Shown here: one piece after another, positions 33,058 through 41,776 of the stretch
Layout of the letters: the number at the start of each line of letters is the position of its first letter
Numbering within the stretch: position 1 is the stretch's first letter
Origin: Polaribacter atrinae
GTDB lineage: Bacteria; Bacteroidota; Bacteroidia; Flavobacteriales; Flavobacteriaceae
DNA: 64,000 nucleotides
Assembly (NCBI RefSeq): GCF_038023995.1
Contig: NZ_CP150660.1
Location: 1,982,501 to 2,046,500 of the forward strand
Direction of reading: 5' to 3'
Notes under the pieces: model-generated
Told to the model about the DNA's origin: nothing
The model's input: only the letters and a program-made list of their open reading frames with translations
Database searches by the model: none
Translations under genes and position numbers: made by a program

Positions 33058-33618
33058 TTAAGCCATTTGGCCTTTGTGTTTACCTTCATATACTTCTTCC
33101 ACTAACTTAGCATTAAATGCAGGTAAATCATCAGGATATCTACTTGTAACTAGTCCTTTATCTACAACTACCTCTTCATCAATCCAATTTGCACCAGCAT
33201 TTATAAGATCTGTTTTAATTGAGCTATATGAAGTTATATTTCTCCCTTTTAATACATCTGCTTCCGCTAATAACCAAGGTCCATGGCAAATAGCACCAAC
33301 AGGTTTATGATGCTCAAAGAAGGATTTTACAAAACCAACTGCGTCTTTATTATTACGTAATAAGTCTGGATTTATAACTCCACCAGGCAACATCAATGCA
33401 TTATAGTTTTCTTGAGATACGTCCTTTAAAGTTTTATCTACTTTATACGTTTTTCCCCAATTACCTTCATTCCATGATTTTATTTCTCCAGATTCTAAAG
33501 ACACAATGTGCACATCTGCACCAGCGGCTTCTAAAGCTTTCTTAGGTTCTCTTAATTCACTTTCCTCAAATCCATTAGTTGCTAATATTGCAACGGTTTT
33601 TCTTTTTAAGTTTTCCAT
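33058..33618 (-). CDS. DJ-1/PfpI family protein (type 1 glutamine amidotransferase-like)
   Basis: The 186-residue protein has VGAICHGPWLLAEADVL, with the nucleophile Cys 111 on the elbow followed by His 112, and NGFEESEL with the supporting Glu 18. This is the PfpI/YhbO/YajL pattern. Members act as glyoxalases or, disputedly, as deglycases or chaperones under carbonyl or oxidative stress. The gene is monocistronic, with a promoter box at 33664-33671. Confidence 0.92.
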   Translation of the reverse strand: MENLKRKTVAILATNGFEESELREPKKALEAAGADVHIVSLESGEIKSWNEGNWGKTYKVDKTLKDVSQENYNALMLPGGVINPDLLRNNKDAVGFVKSFFEHHKPVGAICHGPWLLAEADVLKGRNITSYSSIKTDLINAGANWIDEEVVVDKGLVTSRYPDDLPAFNAKLVEEVYEGKHKGQMA

Positions 33619-33663
33619 TTTAATAAAATTTTAATTAATATAAAAAATTTGTAAATTCTTGTA

Positions 33664-33671
33664 CAAACTTA
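33664..33671 (-). promoter_or_regulatory. -7 promoter element of the DJ-1/PfpI gene
   Basis: On the minus strand the sequence reads TAAGTTTG, an exact TAnnTTTG, giving a leader of about 40 bases. No consensus -33 is present at 19 bases. Confidence 0.4.
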
Positions 33672-33738
33672 ATTATACACCAGCGTTCTTATGTGTGGTA
33701 TCAAATTCTATTTTAACGCAAATACTATTTTAAGTAGT

Positions 33739-34986
33739 TTATCTTCTTAAAATCCAAGAAGAAGGGTTTAAACGCGTTGTATTTTTAAACAAGACAAAGA
33801 TTAACTTCGTTTTTTTAGAAACTTTATCCGTAAAAACCTGACCAATTTTTTGCCCTGTTACAACAACATCTCCTTTATGAACAGTAACATTTTCTAAGTT
33901 ATTATAGGATGAGATATAATTACCATGCTGGATTAAAATATTTTTTCTTCCCTCTGCACTTACCAAAACATTTAGTACCCTTCCGTTAAAAATAGCTTGA
34001 GCACTTATCCCCTCTTTGGTAACAATATGTAAACCTGTACCATTAACGGTAATTCCTGGAAATGATGGGTGTGGTTGAGTACCAAACTTTCTAACTACAA
34101 TACCTTCACTTACAGGCCAAGGTAATTTCCCTTTATTTAATTCAAATTTTGCAGCCAAAGCCTTGGCTTCTGGACTTAAAATAAACTCATTTTTCTTAAC
34201 AGCAATTGGTTTTTTACTTGGCTCATCCTTTAGTTTTGCTCTTGCAATTCTATTTGCTCGCTCAATTTCTTCACGAATCTTTCTATCAATTTGTACGGTA
34301 ACTCTTTTCTCTTCTTTAACTTTACTTTGAAGCTCTTTTTTGTAACTACTTTCTTTTTTCTTGATAGTAGCTAATAATTTTTCTTGATTCTTTTTATCCT
34401 CTTCAATTTCCTTTTTTTGTTCATTCTCAGACACTATTAACTTGTCTTTTAAGGCTTTTTGAACCAATAAAGAATCATTTACAGCTTTAACTTCATTTGT
34501 CTGACCAACAATTTCTTCTCCTTGTTTTTTTCTGTAAGCAGTATACTGTTTCATATACTCTAACCTTTTATAAGCTTGCTGAAAATTCTCTGAAGAAAGT
34601 AAAAACATCATTCTACTTTGTTGAGATTTGCTTTTGTAAGATTTAAAAATCATATCGGCATAATCTGCTTTTAAATCTGCTAACTTCTTCTTTAATTTTT
34701 TTAATTCTGTTTCATTTACACGAATCTCTTTTGATAAAATTCTTGCTTCTGAGTTAATTATAGAAATTAATTTAGCTCTTACACTAATTTTTCTATTTAA
34801 ATCATTTAAGTCCTCTAACGCATTATCTACTTTCTTTTTTTCTTTAAAAAGCAACGAGTTTACTTGCTTAATTTCATAATTAAGTTGCTTACGTTGCTCT
34901 TCTAGTTCTTTTCTTGTTTGTCCAAAAACAGAAAAAACACTTAGAAAGAAAATAAAAACGGGTATATAAAATTTTCTACTTTTCAC
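33739..34986 (-). CDS. envC: EnvC-like murein hydrolase activator (degenerate M23/LytM)
   Basis: The 415-residue secreted protein has a signal peptide (1-22, ending VFGQ), a long coiled coil (about 23-255, rich in Lys/Glu) and a C-terminal LytM domain (about 295-412). The LytM zinc ligands appear lost: GLHIVTKEG replaces the HxxxD motif and HGNYISSYNNL replaces the HxH motif. Such degenerate proteins activate amidases at the division septum, often with FtsX (3146). It starts with GTG, overlapping the DUF4292 stop by one base (TAGTG). Confidence 0.88.
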   Translation of the reverse strand: MKSRKFYIPVFIFFLSVFSVFGQTRKELEEQRKQLNYEIKQVNSLLFKEKKKVDNALEDLNDLNRKISVRAKLISIINSEARILSKEIRVNETELKKLKKKLADLKADYADMIFKSYKSKSQQSRMMFLLSSENFQQAYKRLEYMKQYTAYRKKQGEEIVGQTNEVKAVNDSLLVQKALKDKLIVSENEQKKEIEEDKKNQEKLLATIKKKESSYKKELQSKVKEEKRVTVQIDRKIREEIERANRIARAKLKDEPSKKPIAVKKNEFILSPEAKALAAKFELNKGKLPWPVSEGIVVRKFGTQPHPSFPGITVNGTGLHIVTKEGISAQAIFNGRVLNVLVSAEGRKNILIQHGNYISSYNNLENVTVHKGDVVVTGQKIGQVFTDKVSKKTKLIFVLFKNTTRLNPSSWILRR

Positions 34987-35756
34987 TATAATTTAATTTG
35001 CTTGTAACCTTTAGGAATTGAAAAAGAAGTATCTATATCTTTATTAAACTCTACAGATCTCACTGTAAAATCTATATCTGTAAATTTACCTGGTTGTTTT
35101 GCTTTAATGTTAATTTCTGATGGAAAAATAGCGTCATCAACCACATTATAAGAAGGATAAAAAACATCTAAACGTTGATTTTTTACTGTATTAATAATAG
35201 ATTGTTTGTCTAATTTAAAGTGTGAAGGATTTACTGAAAAGAAGATATCGAATAGACTTGCCTGAATTTCTGGTGATAAAACATACGAGTTATCTATGAT
35301 GCTTATATTTTGCTTTTGATCTTTTACATTTGTTAAAGACTGTCCTAAAAATAAATTTTGAAGTTGGTTAAAATTAATATCTGTACCTAACAACTTTTTT
35401 AGCATTGTAAAATCTCCTTCAAAATATTTTCTTTCTAAAGACGAGTAATAACGGACAGAAGTTGGTGTAATCTTCGCTTTAAAAAGGGTAATAAACTTAG
35501 TCCCTTTCAGCCAAATCACGGCATCTTTTTCCATTTTTAAACTAACAGAAATACTTTGGTTAATCTTACCATTATTAATATTTGCCTTCAGCTTTGCATC
35601 TACTGTTTTTTTATCAAAATTAGCAGCAACATGCTTTCTCGCAACTTTTTTAGCAGACATCTCTTCAGCAATAACATTTGCATCAATCATACTTTTTTTT
35701 GCTTTACAAGAAGTAAATACAATTGCAAATACTATAAAATATTTTAAAAATCTCAT
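34986..35756 (-). CDS. DUF4292 lipoprotein
   Basis: The 256-residue lipoprotein (signal MRFLKYFIVFAIVFTSC) has basic residues after the Cys (KAKKS), unlike the surface lipoproteins in this window, so it probably faces the periplasm. The body matches DUF4292 (VSLKMEKDAVIWLKGTKFI, ERKYFEGDFTMLKKLLG), whose predicted fold resembles LolB/LolA-like carriers; that resemblance is inference. It lies between the TPR gene (two bases) and envC (one-base overlap) in a conserved Bacteroidota envelope operon. Confidence 0.85.
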   Translation of the reverse strand: MRFLKYFIVFAIVFTSCKAKKSMIDANVIAEEMSAKKVARKHVAANFDKKTVDAKLKANINNGKINQSISVSLKMEKDAVIWLKGTKFITLFKAKITPTSVRYYSSLERKYFEGDFTMLKKLLGTDINFNQLQNLFLGQSLTNVKDQKQNISIIDNSYVLSPEIQASLFDIFFSVNPSHFKLDKQSIINTVKNQRLDVFYPSYNVVDDAIFPSEINIKAKQPGKFTDIDFTVRSVEFNKDIDTSFSIPKGYKQIKL

Positions 35757-35758
35757 TC

Positions 35759-36745
35759 TTAATTTTTTATTTTTTTTGATTTCTCAATAAAGTTTTTTTC
35801 CTCTTTAAAATTACCTAAACCATTATAAGAAACTGCCATTTCTTTATAAAAATCTGCTTCCATTTCATCTTCAATTACAAAATCGATACCATTCTGTAAA
35901 CTTACTAACGCATTTTTATACTTTTTCTGATAATTTAAAGCCTTTCCTTTCATTAAGTATACAAAAGGTTGTGCTGGAAAAAGCAAAACCCCTTCTTCTG
36001 AATACTTTAAAAGTACTTCTGGCTGCTGTTTAGACTTCTTTAAAATTTGTTCTAAAACAGCATAAGATTTATTCGCTTTAAATTGCTCTTCAAGAGAACC
36101 GGTTTCCACAGTTGCAATTGCTTCTTCAGCAACAATTATTTCATTCTTGTTTTCTAAATTACTTTTCAATCTTTTAAAAGAGGCAGAAAGTCCATTATTC
36201 TGCTCCATAAGATTCATTAATGCAACTGCTTTATCCTCTTCTTTATTGTTTAAATATAATTTAACCAATAATTCTTGTTCACTTAAATCAAATGCTACAA
36301 GTTTCTCTTGGACAATAATTGCTTCAGAAAAATTCTTATCCTTTATATCAATTTTAACCAAATGCTTAAGCATCCAAACATTATTTGGCTCTTTATTAAG
36401 AGCTCTTTGAATGTATTCTTTGGCTAATAAAATCTTATTTAATAAATAATAATTTTTAGAAAACTCAAAATAAACAGCCACATTATCTGTTATAATCTGA
36501 TTACTGCTTTCTAAGTTTTCAATTGCTTTTTGATAATTACCTATTGCTTTTTCTGACAAAGCTTTAAAAAAAAATTGCTGAAAATTCAACTCCTTTTCTT
36601 CTGTTAAATCTTTAGCAATTGGTATACTGTCTTGTGAAAAAGCATTCAGTGAAAAAAGTACAAAGAAAAAAGAAAAGAGAAATAATTTATCTAAACAAAT
36701 CCTTCTCTTCTCTCTTAATTCTTTTATCTTAATTCTTTTTATCAT
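35759..36745 (-). CDS. Secreted tetratricopeptide-repeat protein
   Basis: The protein has 328 residues. A basic N-terminus and hydrophobic stretch (about 20-38, LFLFSFFFVLFSLNAFSQ) form a signal peptide. TPR-like helix pairs fill the rest, e.g. KAIGNYQKAIENLESSNQI, LLAKEYIQRALNKEPNNVWM, KALNYQKKYKNALVSLQNGI and YKEMAVSYNGLGNFKEEKNF. It is a periplasmic scaffold of unknown partner. The stop of the nucleotidyltransferase gene directly abuts its ATG. Confidence 0.87.
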   Translation of the reverse strand: MIKRIKIKELREKRRICLDKLFLFSFFFVLFSLNAFSQDSIPIAKDLTEEKELNFQQFFFKALSEKAIGNYQKAIENLESSNQIITDNVAVYFEFSKNYYLLNKILLAKEYIQRALNKEPNNVWMLKHLVKIDIKDKNFSEAIIVQEKLVAFDLSEQELLVKLYLNNKEEDKAVALMNLMEQNNGLSASFKRLKSNLENKNEIIVAEEAIATVETGSLEEQFKANKSYAVLEQILKKSKQQPEVLLKYSEEGVLLFPAQPFVYLMKGKALNYQKKYKNALVSLQNGIDFVIEDEMEADFYKEMAVSYNGLGNFKEEKNFIEKSKKIKN

Positions 36746-37762
36746 TTATGTTAATTCTGTATAGTCACCAATACTTACAGAGGTATATTTACCATTGTAT
36801 TTTGCATGATTACCAATCATAGCATTGTCTAATTCTGCATTAGAAATTTCTACATTAGATTGAATTAAAGAATTAACAATCGTAGAATTTTCTACCACAC
36901 TATTTGCTCCAATAGAAACATAAGGTCCTATTTTTGTGTTTTTAAGCACAACGTTTTCACCAATAAAACAAGGTTGAATAATTTCTGAATTTTCTAAAAC
37001 TATATCTTTAGCTACTAAATTATTACCAGCTTCATGCTCAAAACCTAAAACTTGTTTATTGGTATCTACTGTTGGGTCTTTTTTACCACAATCCATCCAA
37101 GCATCTACCGTTCCAGGAATAAATTTTGCGCCTTGTAATTTTAAAGATTCTAAAACATTTGTAAGCTGATATTCATTATTTTCTTTTAAATCGTTATCAA
37201 TTAAATATTGAATTTCTTCTAATAATTTATCTCCACTTTTAAAATAATAAATTCCGATAATTGCTAAATCAGAAACAAAATCTTTTGGTTTCTCTATAAA
37301 ATCAGTAATAATTCCGTCTTGTAATTTTACAACACCAAAAGCACTTGGATTTGCTACTTTACTTACCCAAATTGCTCCATCAGCATTTACATCTAAAGTA
37401 AAATCTGCTTTAAATAAAGTATCTGCATACGCTACAACACAAGGTCCACTTAAAGATTCTTTTGCCATATAAATTGCATGCGCAGTTCCTAAAGCTTCTT
37501 CTTGCACATAAACAGATCCTTTAGCACCTAGTTCTGCAGCAATTTTTAATAATTGTTCTTCTGTATCTGTAGGAAACCCTTTGGCGGTTGTTCCTATAAC
37601 AAATGCAATTTCATCAATTTTTTCATCAATAACAGAAGCAATATCTTCTACTAAACGTTGTACAATTGGTTTTCCTGCAATTACTGTTAAAGGTTTAGGT
37701 ACCGTTAATGTATGTGGTCTTAAGCGAGACCCAATTCCGGCCATTGGAACTATAATTTTCAT
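36746..37762 (-). CDS. Sugar-phosphate nucleotidyltransferase with C-terminal left-handed beta helix
   Basis: The 338-residue protein has the nucleotide-binding signature MKIIVPMAGIGSRLRPHTLTVPKPLTVIAGKP (residues 1-32), the Asp-containing VVAYADTLF, and DFIEKPKDF. This is an NTP-transferase domain of the RmlA/GlmU type. The C-terminal part (about 245-335) has hexapeptide-like repeats (NSEIIQPCFIGENVVLKNTKIGPYVSIG). It makes an NDP-sugar for envelope glycans; which sugar is unclear. It differs from the true rfbA at 58445 and heads the TPR-DUF4292-envC operon. Confidence 0.88.
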   Translation of the reverse strand: MKIIVPMAGIGSRLRPHTLTVPKPLTVIAGKPIVQRLVEDIASVIDEKIDEIAFVIGTTAKGFPTDTEEQLLKIAAELGAKGSVYVQEEALGTAHAIYMAKESLSGPCVVAYADTLFKADFTLDVNADGAIWVSKVANPSAFGVVKLQDGIITDFIEKPKDFVSDLAIIGIYYFKSGDKLLEEIQYLIDNDLKENNEYQLTNVLESLKLQGAKFIPGTVDAWMDCGKKDPTVDTNKQVLGFEHEAGNNLVAKDIVLENSEIIQPCFIGENVVLKNTKIGPYVSIGANSVVENSTIVNSLIQSNVEISNAELDNAMIGNHAKYNGKYTSVSIGDYTELT

Positions 37763-37998
37763 ATTTTAATTTTTTCAATAATATGACCGCAATATAGCAC
37801 TAATTCAGAGATCCTAAAAATTAGATTTTAAGGAAAAAGGAGTCTTTTAAGTCATTGAAAACCAATTTAATTTACCATAAAAAAAGCCTCAATTAACTTA
37901 AAAATAATAAAGAAATGAATCTAAAAAATTAAATGCCATCAAAAACGCAACTTAACGCTTGGGTTTTTTGTTTCTTTGCAAAAAATAAATTTATTTCT

Positions 37999-39870
37999 GT
38001 GAATTATTTATCTGTTGAAAATATCTCTAAGTCTTATGGAGAACGTATTTTATTCGAAGACATCTCTTTTGGAATTAGTAAAGACCAAAAAGTTGCTTTT
38101 GTAGCTAAAAACGGTAGTGGTAAAACATCTATCCTAAATATTATTGCTGGCTTAGACGTACCAGATTCTGGGCAAGTAGTTAGTAGAAAAGGAATTACGA
38201 TTGCTTACTTAGCTCAAAAAGATGATATTGATCCAGAACTAACCATAGAAGAAACCATTTTTGCAACCGACAATAAAATTCTTTCTATAGTTAATCAATA
38301 CGAAAAAGCTTTATTAAACCTAGACGATACAGATGCTTACCAAACTGCTTTTGAGCAAATGGAACACTACAATGCTTGGGATTTTGAAACACAATACAGA
38401 CAAATTTTATCTAAATTAAAATTAGACGATTTAACTTTAAAAGTAGGTGCACTTTCTGGGGGACAAAGAAAACGGCTGTCTTTAGCCATTGTTTTAATTA
38501 ATAAACCCGATCTATTAATTTTAGATGAGCCTACAAATCATTTAGATTTAGAAATGATAGAATGGTTAGAGGCTTTCTTTGCAAAAGAAAAGATTACTTT
38601 ATTTATGGTTACACACGACCGTTATTTCTTAGAGCGTGTTTGTAACGAAATTTTAGAGTTAGATGAAGGTAAAATCTATAAATACAAAGGAAATTATTCT
38701 TACTATTTACAAAATAAAGAAGAACGTTTAGCACTAGAAGCAACCAATTTAGGAAAGGCTAAAAGTTTATTTAAAAAAGAATTAGAATGGATGCGAAAGC
38801 AACCAAAGGCAAGAACTACCAAATCTAAGTCTAGAACAGATGACTTTTATCAAATTAAAGAAAAAGCGCATCAACGTAGAAAAGACCATCAAGTTCAGTT
38901 AGAAATTAATATGGAACGTTTAGGAAGTAAAATTCTTGAACTTCATAAAGTATCTAAATCATTTGGTGAAAAAAAGATTTTAGACAATTTCGATTATGTT
39001 TTTAAACGTGGAGAACGTGTTGGTATTATTGGTAAAAACGGAACCGGAAAATCTTCTTTTTTAAATATTATCACAGAAACTGCACCAGTAGATTCTGGTA
39101 AAGTTATTTTGGGTGAAACTGTAAAGTATGGTTATTATACACAAGCAGGAATTGAGATTAAAGAAGGACAAAAAGTAATTGAAGTTGTTAAAGAATTTGG
39201 AGAATTTATCCCTTTAACAAAAGGACGAAAAATTTCTGCATCGCAATTATTAGAACGTTTTTTGTTTGATAAAAAGAAACAATACGATTTTGTTGAAAAA
39301 CTATCTGGGGGCGAACAAAAGCGTTTATATCTGTGTGCTGTTTTAATTCAGAATCCTAATTTTTTAATTTTAGATGAGCCAACAAACGATTTAGATGTTG
39401 TTACACTAAATGTACTTGAAAACTTCTTATTAGATTATCCAGGAAACCTTTTGGTTGTATCTCACGACCGTTATTTTATGGATAAAATTGTAGACGCACT
39501 ATTTGTTTTTAGAGGCGAAGGTGTTGTAGAGAATTTCCCAGGAAACTACTCAGATTTTAGAGCTTATGATGATGGTTCTGCATTAACAGAATCTACTGAA
39601 AAACCTGTAGAAAAAAAGGAAGAGAAAAAGACTGAAAAAAAATCGTCTAAAAACACTTTAACTTTTGATGAAAAAAGAGAGTTTGGTGCTTTAGAAGGTG
39701 ATATTGAAAGACTTCAAAAAAGAAAAGTAACCATAGAAAATCAATTTTTAAACGTAGAAATTGCTGCCGATGATATTGCTAAAAAATCTGAAGAACTACA
39801 AGAAACAATAACCAATTTAGAGCAAAAAGAAGAACGCTGGTTAGAACTTTCTATGAAATTAGAAGACTAA
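37999..39870 (+). CDS. ABC-F family ATPase (Uup-like)
   Basis: From the GTG at 37999 the protein has 623 residues and starts MNYLSVENISKSYGE, the usual ABC-F start; a longer frame would add 22 residues not seen in the family. Two ABC cassettes are present: KNGSGKTS, LSGGQRKRLSLA, LILDEPTNHLDLE, then GKNGTGKSS, LSGGEQKRLYLC, LILDEPTNDLDVV. The cassettes are joined by a charged linker and followed by a Lys/Glu-rich C-terminal coiled coil (about 560-623) as in Uup. There are no membrane segments. It is likely ribosome- or DNA-associated rather than a transporter. Confidence 0.93.
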   Translation: MNYLSVENISKSYGERILFEDISFGISKDQKVAFVAKNGSGKTSILNIIAGLDVPDSGQVVSRKGITIAYLAQKDDIDPELTIEETIFATDNKILSIVNQYEKALLNLDDTDAYQTAFEQMEHYNAWDFETQYRQILSKLKLDDLTLKVGALSGGQRKRLSLAIVLINKPDLLILDEPTNHLDLEMIEWLEAFFAKEKITLFMVTHDRYFLERVCNEILELDEGKIYKYKGNYSYYLQNKEERLALEATNLGKAKSLFKKELEWMRKQPKARTTKSKSRTDDFYQIKEKAHQRRKDHQVQLEINMERLGSKILELHKVSKSFGEKKILDNFDYVFKRGERVGIIGKNGTGKSSFLNIITETAPVDSGKVILGETVKYGYYTQAGIEIKEGQKVIEVVKEFGEFIPLTKGRKISASQLLERFLFDKKKQYDFVEKLSGGEQKRLYLCAVLIQNPNFLILDEPTNDLDVVTLNVLENFLLDYPGNLLVVSHDRYFMDKIVDALFVFRGEGVVENFPGNYSDFRAYDDGSALTESTEKPVEKKEEKKTEKKSSKNTLTFDEKREFGALEGDIERLQKRKVTIENQFLNVEIAADDIAKKSEELQETITNLEQKEERWLELSMKLED

Positions 39871-39881
39871 ATACCTTACAT

Positions 39882-39917
39882 TTTTCCCTGCAAGGTTCTA
39901 AAACTTTGCAGGGAAAA
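39882..39917. terminator. Bidirectional terminator between the ABC-F and exonuclease genes
   Basis: TTTTCCCTGCAA (39882-39893) pairs perfectly with its complement at 39906-39917, with a 12-base loop that can pair further. It lies between two converging genes. Confidence 0.75.
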
Positions 39918-39925
39918 TTGGAAAA

Positions 39926-40642
39926 TTATACACTTACAATATCATCTGCTTTTAGCAAGTCTTGGTTGTTAAAACGTAATAAAATTTGCGCAACTGCAAT
40001 GGTATCCTTTTCACAATAGGTTACAATTCTCTGTATATCTTTTTCTTGATAATAGACCTTAGCTACTTCACTTCCATCAATATCATCCTTAGGAGAAGGA
40101 ATGCCTAAAATAGCCGTTAAGAGTTTTAGTGAAGTATAATGTTTATAATCTCCAAATTTCCATAATTCTAAAGTATCTAAATGCGGAACTTCCCATGGCT
40201 TTTTACCAAACAGATTTAATTTACTCGGTAATTCTATTTGATGCACAATCATTCTTCTGGCAATAAAAGGAAAATCGAATTCCTTACCATTGTGTGCACA
40301 TAAAACATTAGTTTTCTTATTAAAATGTAGATTTAACAACTCTTTAAACTCACTTAAAAGTTGATGTTCATCATCACCATAAAAAGATGTTAAGCGCAAT
40401 TGTTTTTTCTCTTCAACATCTACAAAGTACCCAACAGAAATACAAACAATCTTACCAAATTCTGCCCAAATACCAGCTCTTTCGTAAAACCTTTCTGCAG
40501 AAACATCTTCCTTACGTTGGTATTGGGTTTTCTTATTGTAAAGTTCTTGTGTTTCTTCCGCTAGTTGTCCCCAATTTTCATATTCCGGAACCGTTTCAAT
40601 ATCCAAAAAAAGGACATCATTTAATTTTACAGGTAAATTCAT
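39926..40642 (-). CDS. Predicted 3'-5' exonuclease of the PolB-exonuclease-like family
   Basis: The 238-residue protein has the DEDDy exonuclease motifs: VLFLDIETVPEYENW (Asp-Ile-Glu, motif I), LCAHNGKEFDFPFIARRM (motif II Asp) and YCEKDTIAVAQIL (motif III Tyr and Asp). This is the stand-alone family related to the proofreading domain of DNA polymerase B. It degrades DNA or RNA 3' ends in the cytoplasm; the physiological role is not known. It is probably monocistronic. Confidence 0.9.
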   Translation of the reverse strand: MNLPVKLNDVLFLDIETVPEYENWGQLAEETQELYNKKTQYQRKEDVSAERFYERAGIWAEFGKIVCISVGYFVDVEEKKQLRLTSFYGDDEHQLLSEFKELLNLHFNKKTNVLCAHNGKEFDFPFIARRMIVHQIELPSKLNLFGKKPWEVPHLDTLELWKFGDYKHYTSLKLLTAILGIPSPKDDIDGSEVAKVYYQEKDIQRIVTYCEKDTIAVAQILLRFNNQDLLKADDIVSV

Positions 40643-40687
40643 AGCAATACATTTTTCTTTTTCATCAAGAAAGATAGTAAAAATAAA

Positions 40688-40714
40688 AAAGCTCCGAAAT
40701 AAATTCGGAGCTTT
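40688..40714 (-). terminator. Terminator of the T9SS cargo gene
   Basis: AAAGCTCCGAA (40688-40698) pairs perfectly with TTCGGAGCTTT (40704-40714). On the minus strand a long T run follows, so it terminates the gene at 40739. Confidence 0.9.
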
Positions 40715-40738
40715 ATATAGTAAAAACGTATTTAGAGA

Positions 40739-41536
40739 TTATCTAATCACTAATTTTTTAGTAGATGTTTTGCCAGCTTCTGTAACTTTTAAAATATAGA
40801 TTCCAGAATTGATTGTAGAAACATCTAAATTTTTCTTTAAACCAGAAAAAGAAGTTGAAAATACTCTTTTACCAATAACACTAAAAAGAGATACTTCTTT
40901 AGTGTCTGAACTATTACTAGAAATTGTGAAGTTTTTATCTGTAATAGGGTTTGGATACGTTGAAAAACCTTCTATTGAATTATTCTTTACAGAAGCAGTA
41001 GCGTTTTTTACAAATGATAAATCATCAAAATAAGTTGATGAGTTAGAGTAAGATCTTACTTCAAAATAAAAAGCATCTACACCTTCCGGAGCAGTAACAG
41101 TAACCTCATGTTTAGTCCAAACACCACCGTTATTATCTAAATAACCATTCTCTGGTCCTCTTAAAACATCTGTAGATGCTTCATCTGTATGATAAACAGT
41201 AGATGAACCATTTTTCCAAGTAGACCAAATTCTAGCATCAGAATCATCACCAGCGGTAACTTTATACCAAAAACTAATTGTATAGCTTTCTCCAGAAGTA
41301 ACACCTGTAATTGTTTGTCCTAAATCTTTTGTACCAGAACCTCCATCTCTAAAAGCAGAAAAAGAACCAGAATACGCCTCTGCAGATTTTGTTATACTTT
41401 CCGCTTTTGTCCAACTTGTTGGCGAAGTATCATCATCCCAATTTTCAAAACCTCCATTTAATAGCATTTCTTGTCCAAAAGAAACTCCCGTTAAACAAAG
41501 TGTAAGTAATAAAGTAAAAATGTAATTTTTTTTCAT
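40739..41536 (-). CDS. T9SS-secreted protein with carbohydrate-binding-like domain
   Basis: The 265-residue protein has a signal peptide (1-21, LLLTLCLTGVSFGQ), a CBM4/9-like beta-sandwich (about 24-180; LLNGGFENWDDDTSPTSW, GESYTISFWYKV, FYFEVRSY) and a C-terminal type IX sorting domain (about 190-265; FSTYPNPITDKNFTI, YILKVTEAGKTSTKKLVIR). The protein is exported by T9SS to the surface or medium, where it may bind a glycan; no catalytic domain is present. It is divergent from the response-regulator gene. Confidence 0.9.
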   Translation of the reverse strand: MKKNYIFTLLLTLCLTGVSFGQEMLLNGGFENWDDDTSPTSWTKAESITKSAEAYSGSFSAFRDGGSGTKDLGQTITGVTSGESYTISFWYKVTAGDDSDARIWSTWKNGSSTVYHTDEASTDVLRGPENGYLDNNGGVWTKHEVTVTAPEGVDAFYFEVRSYSNSSTYFDDLSFVKNATASVKNNSIEGFSTYPNPITDKNFTISSNSSDTKEVSLFSVIGKRVFSTSFSGLKKNLDVSTINSGIYILKVTEAGKTSTKKLVIR

Positions 41537-41606
41537 GTGTAAATTATTTTAGATTAGTACAGGTAAAAATATAAATAATTAATTTAATGCTGATTTACAA
41601 CAAGTT

Positions 41607-41685
41607 AACTTAACGTTAAGTTCAAAAAAACAACAACAAACTGATTCTTAATCAACTAAACATTCTTATGTTACTTTAACGTTAA
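41607..41685. promoter_or_regulatory. Two TTAACGTTAA palindromes before the two-component genes
   Basis: A perfect 16-bp palindrome, AACTTAACGTTAAGTT, lies at 41607-41622, and the core TTAACGTTAA recurs at 41676-41685; the centres are 66 bases apart. Both lie in the 240-base region between the divergent T9SS gene and the response regulator. They look like binding sites of a dimeric regulator, perhaps the PhoB-like protein itself. Confidence 0.45.
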
Positions 41686-41743
41686 TAGATTACATTGAGA
41701 TTAAATGATTGTTAAGGAGCTGCCTTAATAATATTATTATTAC

Positions 41744-41751
41744 TACTTTTG
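41744..41751 (+). promoter_or_regulatory. -7 promoter element of the response-regulator operon
   Basis: TACTTTTG is an exact TAnnTTTG, 25 bases before the ATG at 41777. No TTG is found at 19 bases upstream, consistent with an activator-dependent promoter. Confidence 0.5.
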
Positions 41752-41776
41752 ATATTCAATAGTTTTAAATCTATTT

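Noticed and set aside
33739..34986. Active M23 peptidoglycan endopeptidase
   Set aside because: The HxxxD and HxH zinc-ligand motifs are replaced (GLHIVTKEG, HGNYISSYNNL), so an activator role is more likely.
36746..37762. Second rfbA (glucose-1-phosphate thymidylyltransferase)
   Set aside because: It has a beta-helix C-terminal domain and belongs to a different operon, and its sequence differs from the true RmlA at 58445; the sugar specificity is left open.
37933..37998. N-terminal extension of the ABC-F protein from an ATG at 37933
   Set aside because: The extra 22 residues do not resemble the family, and a promoter-like TTTCTTTG lies within them; the GTG at 37999 gives the usual start.
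41607..41685. CRISPR or direct-repeat array
   Set aside because: Only two copies of a short palindrome are present, with no regular spacers; the arrangement fits regulator sites.
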